Below are positions 49,895 to 51,760 of a DNA stretch of 51,760 bases, one piece after another. Within the stretch, counting starts at the first letter, position 1, and each line of letters opens with the position of its first letter. The notes beneath the pieces were generated by a model that searched no databases, was not told where the DNA came from, and saw only the letters and a program-made list of their open reading frames with translations. Source of the DNA: Actinomycetes bacterium (GTDB taxonomy: Bacteria; Actinomycetota; Acidimicrobiia; Acidimicrobiales; Palsa-688); the NCBI GenBank assembly GCA_021787365.1, contig JAJYMB010000035.1:1-51760 (forward strand). Reading direction: 5' to 3'. A program made the translations under genes and the position numbers.

Positions 49895-50077
49895 CGGGCA
49901 CCTCCTTAGGCCAATTCCCGTGACGGGCCGCGGGAGCAGCGCTCTGGCGCCATAGCGTAGCACCCGCCCAGTGAGGCCAGCCTCGGACCGCTGAAGGTTG
50001 CTGGGGCCGGTGGGTTGACGTAGCGTTTGGTGGCTCGGGCAGCGGTCCGAGCCTGTCCTCACGATGGGGGTCTTGCG
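49895..50077. promoter_or_regulatory. Divergent region between the SARP-type regulator and the orphan gene
   Basis: A 183-base spacer with the AAGGAGG of the regulator at its left edge and a weak GGGGGT before the orphan gene at its right edge. It should contain both promoters. No operator was evident by eye. Confidence 0.4.
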
Positions 50078-51670
50078 ATGGCCGGCGCGGTGACGGTGAG
50101 CGAGTTGCTCGACGATCATGTGGTGTTGGACTTGGAGTGCTTGGACCGGCTCTACTTCAACGCTTACGTCCCGAACTTGCAGGTGAGCGGCCAGGTCGTC
50201 ACCTTCATGCGCGACCACCTTCGCTGCCCGATACCTTCCCCGGCGATCATGACCAAGATCGGGGAGCGCTTCCGCGCAGCGGTAGCGGCGTTCGCCGAGT
50301 CGGGCAACATCCCCGTGCTGCGATTCAAAGGCGACGACCGACAGATCGACTTGGTCCGGCCCTACTGGCAGCACGCCACCGGACCGGGAGTGGTGGCGAT
50401 CGGGGTGGCACAGGAGTTCCAGCGGGTCTTCACCGCCCGCCAGCGCCCGAGCCGGGACCCGAAGGTGAGACTGTTCGGCTTCGACAAGGCCGACCGGCGG
50501 GTCACCGTCTATTACTTCTATGTCCGCGACGCAGACTTCGGGCCGGGGTTCATCAAGATGTGCTCGTACTTCCCGTACCCGGCGAAGGTTTGGGTCAACG
50601 GTCATGAGTGGGCCAAACGTCAAGCGGCCAAAGCCGGCATCGGCTTCAGCGAGCTCGCCAACGGCTTCGCCAGCTGCGACGACCCCGCTGGCCTCCAGGC
50701 GGTCTGCGATCAGCTTGGTCCCGCGCACATCGAGGTGTTCTTCGAGCGGTGGATGCGAGCGGTCCCCACCCCTCTCGACGACGCCGATCGCGCAGCGGGC
50801 TACTGGTGGGAGCTGTCCATGCGCCAAGTCGAGACGTCCCGCACCATCGTCTTCGACGCGCCGCGGCGGGCCCGGGCCTTCTTCGAGGCCACCGTAGCCG
50901 ACAACATCGACATCGGCCGACCCGACGAGATCAAGGTGATCTTCGACCGCCGCATCCGATCCGACACCAAAGGCGAGTTCGCCACCAAGGTCGTCACCAG
51001 AGGCACCGACGTGACGATCAACGCCTTCTACAAGCACTCCCGCATCAAGGAGTACCTGAAGCAAGGACGTGCGCTGCGAGTCGAGACCGTCGTCAACTCG
51101 CCCACCGACCTGGGCTGTCAGCGGCGTCTCGTCAATCTCCCCGAGCTGCAGGCCAAGGCCCGAGCGGCCAACCGCCGTCTGCTCGAGGTGCAACGTGCCG
51201 GTCAGGGCTGTGCCATCGAGAGCGCTCTGTTCGAGCGGATCTCACAGCCCTCGCTTGAGGAGGGCCAACGAACCGGAGCCTTACGCTTCGGCGATCCACG
51301 CGTCATGGCCCTGACCGGCGCCCTCTGCGTCGCTTTAGTTGCCACCGTCGGCTTCACCAACAAGAGCCTTCGCGCCTTGGTGAGCGGCCTGCTCGGCGGC
51401 CCCTACGGCCGGGCGCAGATGACCTACGACCTGCGAAGGCTCCGGCTCAAAGGCCTCGTCGTGCGGGTCCCTCACACCAACACCTACACCCTCACCCCCG
51501 ACGGCCTAAAAGCGGCGATCTTCTACACCAAGCTCGACCACCGCCTTCTCCACCCTCTCCTCGCCGCAGACCAGCCGCCCGCCCCACCGCCACTGCGCGC
51601 TGCCCTCGCGACCATCGACCGAACCTGCACCGACTACATAGCCCGTGCCCAATTGGCACTCGCCGCGTAA
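50078..51670 (+). CDS. Unrecognised 530-residue protein with C-terminal winged-helix-like domain
   Basis: A soluble protein with no signal peptide. Recognisable stretches are LDRLYFNAYVPNLQVSGQVVTFMRDHL, YYFYVRDADFGPGFIKMCSYFPYPAKVWVNGHEWAKRQ and KHSRIKEYLKQGRALRVETVVNSPTDLG. At the C-terminus RAQMTYDLRRLRLKGLVVRVPHTNTYTLTPDGLKAAIFYTKL has the look of a winged helix. I do not recognise the family. Composition is less GC-rich than the neighbours, no operon partner exists, and tandem palindromes follow 23 bases after the stop, so an element-borne gene is possible. The start is uncertain (a GTG at 50027 is in frame). Confidence 0.72.
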   Translation: MAGAVTVSELLDDHVVLDLECLDRLYFNAYVPNLQVSGQVVTFMRDHLRCPIPSPAIMTKIGERFRAAVAAFAESGNIPVLRFKGDDRQIDLVRPYWQHATGPGVVAIGVAQEFQRVFTARQRPSRDPKVRLFGFDKADRRVTVYYFYVRDADFGPGFIKMCSYFPYPAKVWVNGHEWAKRQAAKAGIGFSELANGFASCDDPAGLQAVCDQLGPAHIEVFFERWMRAVPTPLDDADRAAGYWWELSMRQVETSRTIVFDAPRRARAFFEATVADNIDIGRPDEIKVIFDRRIRSDTKGEFATKVVTRGTDVTINAFYKHSRIKEYLKQGRALRVETVVNSPTDLGCQRRLVNLPELQAKARAANRRLLEVQRAGQGCAIESALFERISQPSLEEGQRTGALRFGDPRVMALTGALCVALVATVGFTNKSLRALVSGLLGGPYGRAQMTYDLRRLRLKGLVVRVPHTNTYTLTPDGLKAAIFYTKLDHRLLHPLLAADQPPAPPPLRAALATIDRTCTDYIARAQLALAA

Positions 51671-51692
51671 AAACTTGCCTCAAACCTAACCC

Positions 51693-51760
51693 CTAGGGCA
51701 CCAGAGGAGCCCTAACCCCTAGGGCACCAGAGGAGCCCTAGGGCACCAGAGGAGCCCTAG
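51693..51760. repeat. Tandem palindromic repeats at the window edge
   Basis: The 19-base core GGGCACCAGAGGAGCCCTA occurs three times, starting at 51696, 51722 and 51741 (spacing 26 then 19; the third copy runs to the window edge). Each core with its flanks forms a hairpin, CTAGGGC / GCCCTAG around a 9-base loop. The array may continue beyond the window. Confidence 0.9.

Noticed and set aside
49895..51193. A 430-codon upstream extension of the SARP-type regulator, antisense to the orphan gene
   Set aside because: The extension lacks family signal, lies opposite a coherent gene and would ignore a perfect AAGGAGGTG before the ATG at 49894.
51693..51760. Start of a CRISPR array
   Set aside because: Spacing between units is 26 then 19 bases with only 0-7 bases between cores, so there are no spacers; the units are simple palindromes.

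Overview
The window is a high-GC chromosomal segment of an actinobacterium. GTG, TTG and ATG starts, many 4-base stop/start overlaps, EtfD-coupled fatty-acid oxidation and secreted proteins with G-Y-W-x-V repeats fit the Acidimicrobiia best. That placement is an inference, not proven from this window.

Region 1 (1-10.4 kb and 19.7-24.1 kb) is an acyl-CoA and branched-chain degradation locus. It holds two acyl-CoA dehydrogenases, the membrane electron acceptor EtfD, a fused isobutyryl-CoA mutase (IcmF), a thiolase, an enoyl-CoA hydratase, EtfA/EtfB and a single-chain branched-chain 2-oxoacid dehydrogenase E1. Read together, the genes turn branched 2-oxoacids into acyl-CoAs, move the isobutyryl skeleton to n-butyryl-CoA, oxidise it by beta-oxidation and pass electrons through ETF to EtfD. 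At least six places in this locus carry short GC-rich in-frame tandem repeats inside loops, linkers or gene ends.

Region 2 (10.4-19.7 kb) is an island that splits region 1. It is bounded by 148-bp direct repeats that differ at only five positions by my count, with a broken IS110-type transposase beside the right repeat and a possible IS256-type scrap beside the left. It carries a sugar ABC importer (binding protein and two permeases, no ATPase), two BadF/BcrA-type sugar kinases, a SIS-domain protein and a ceramidase-like protein: a probable amino-sugar uptake and catabolism operon.

Region 3 (24.1-36.2 kb) has a TIGR00300-type ornithine cyclodeaminase and an arginine-dihydrolase-type enzyme as overlapping genes, an OmpR/HK two-component system, a Lys-rich secreted protein, a GH51-like arabinofuranosidase, a GT-C-like membrane protein and a large secreted kelch/Ig/GYW-repeat protein.

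Region 4 (36.2-38.7 kb) is a scar-like patch with a PemK/MazF toxin and its likely antitoxin, gene fragments, an orphan of lower GC and a possible IS607-type recombinase scrap.

Region 5 (38.7-46.8 kb) has a tightly overlapped operon of small membrane protein, CuA-like cupredoxin, Tat-exported four-cluster ferredoxin, NrfD/ActC-like membrane subunit and a secreted Ig-like protein. This looks like an uncharacterised respiratory module. A Lipoprotein_15-type repeat protein, a secreted beta-helix protein and two small membrane proteins follow.

Region 6 (46.8-51.76 kb) has a large ATPase/TPR regulator with its SARP-type DNA-binding and BTAD domains at the C-terminus, and an unrecognised 530-residue protein followed by tandem palindromes that run to the window edge. 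I saw no rRNA, tRNA or CRISPR array.
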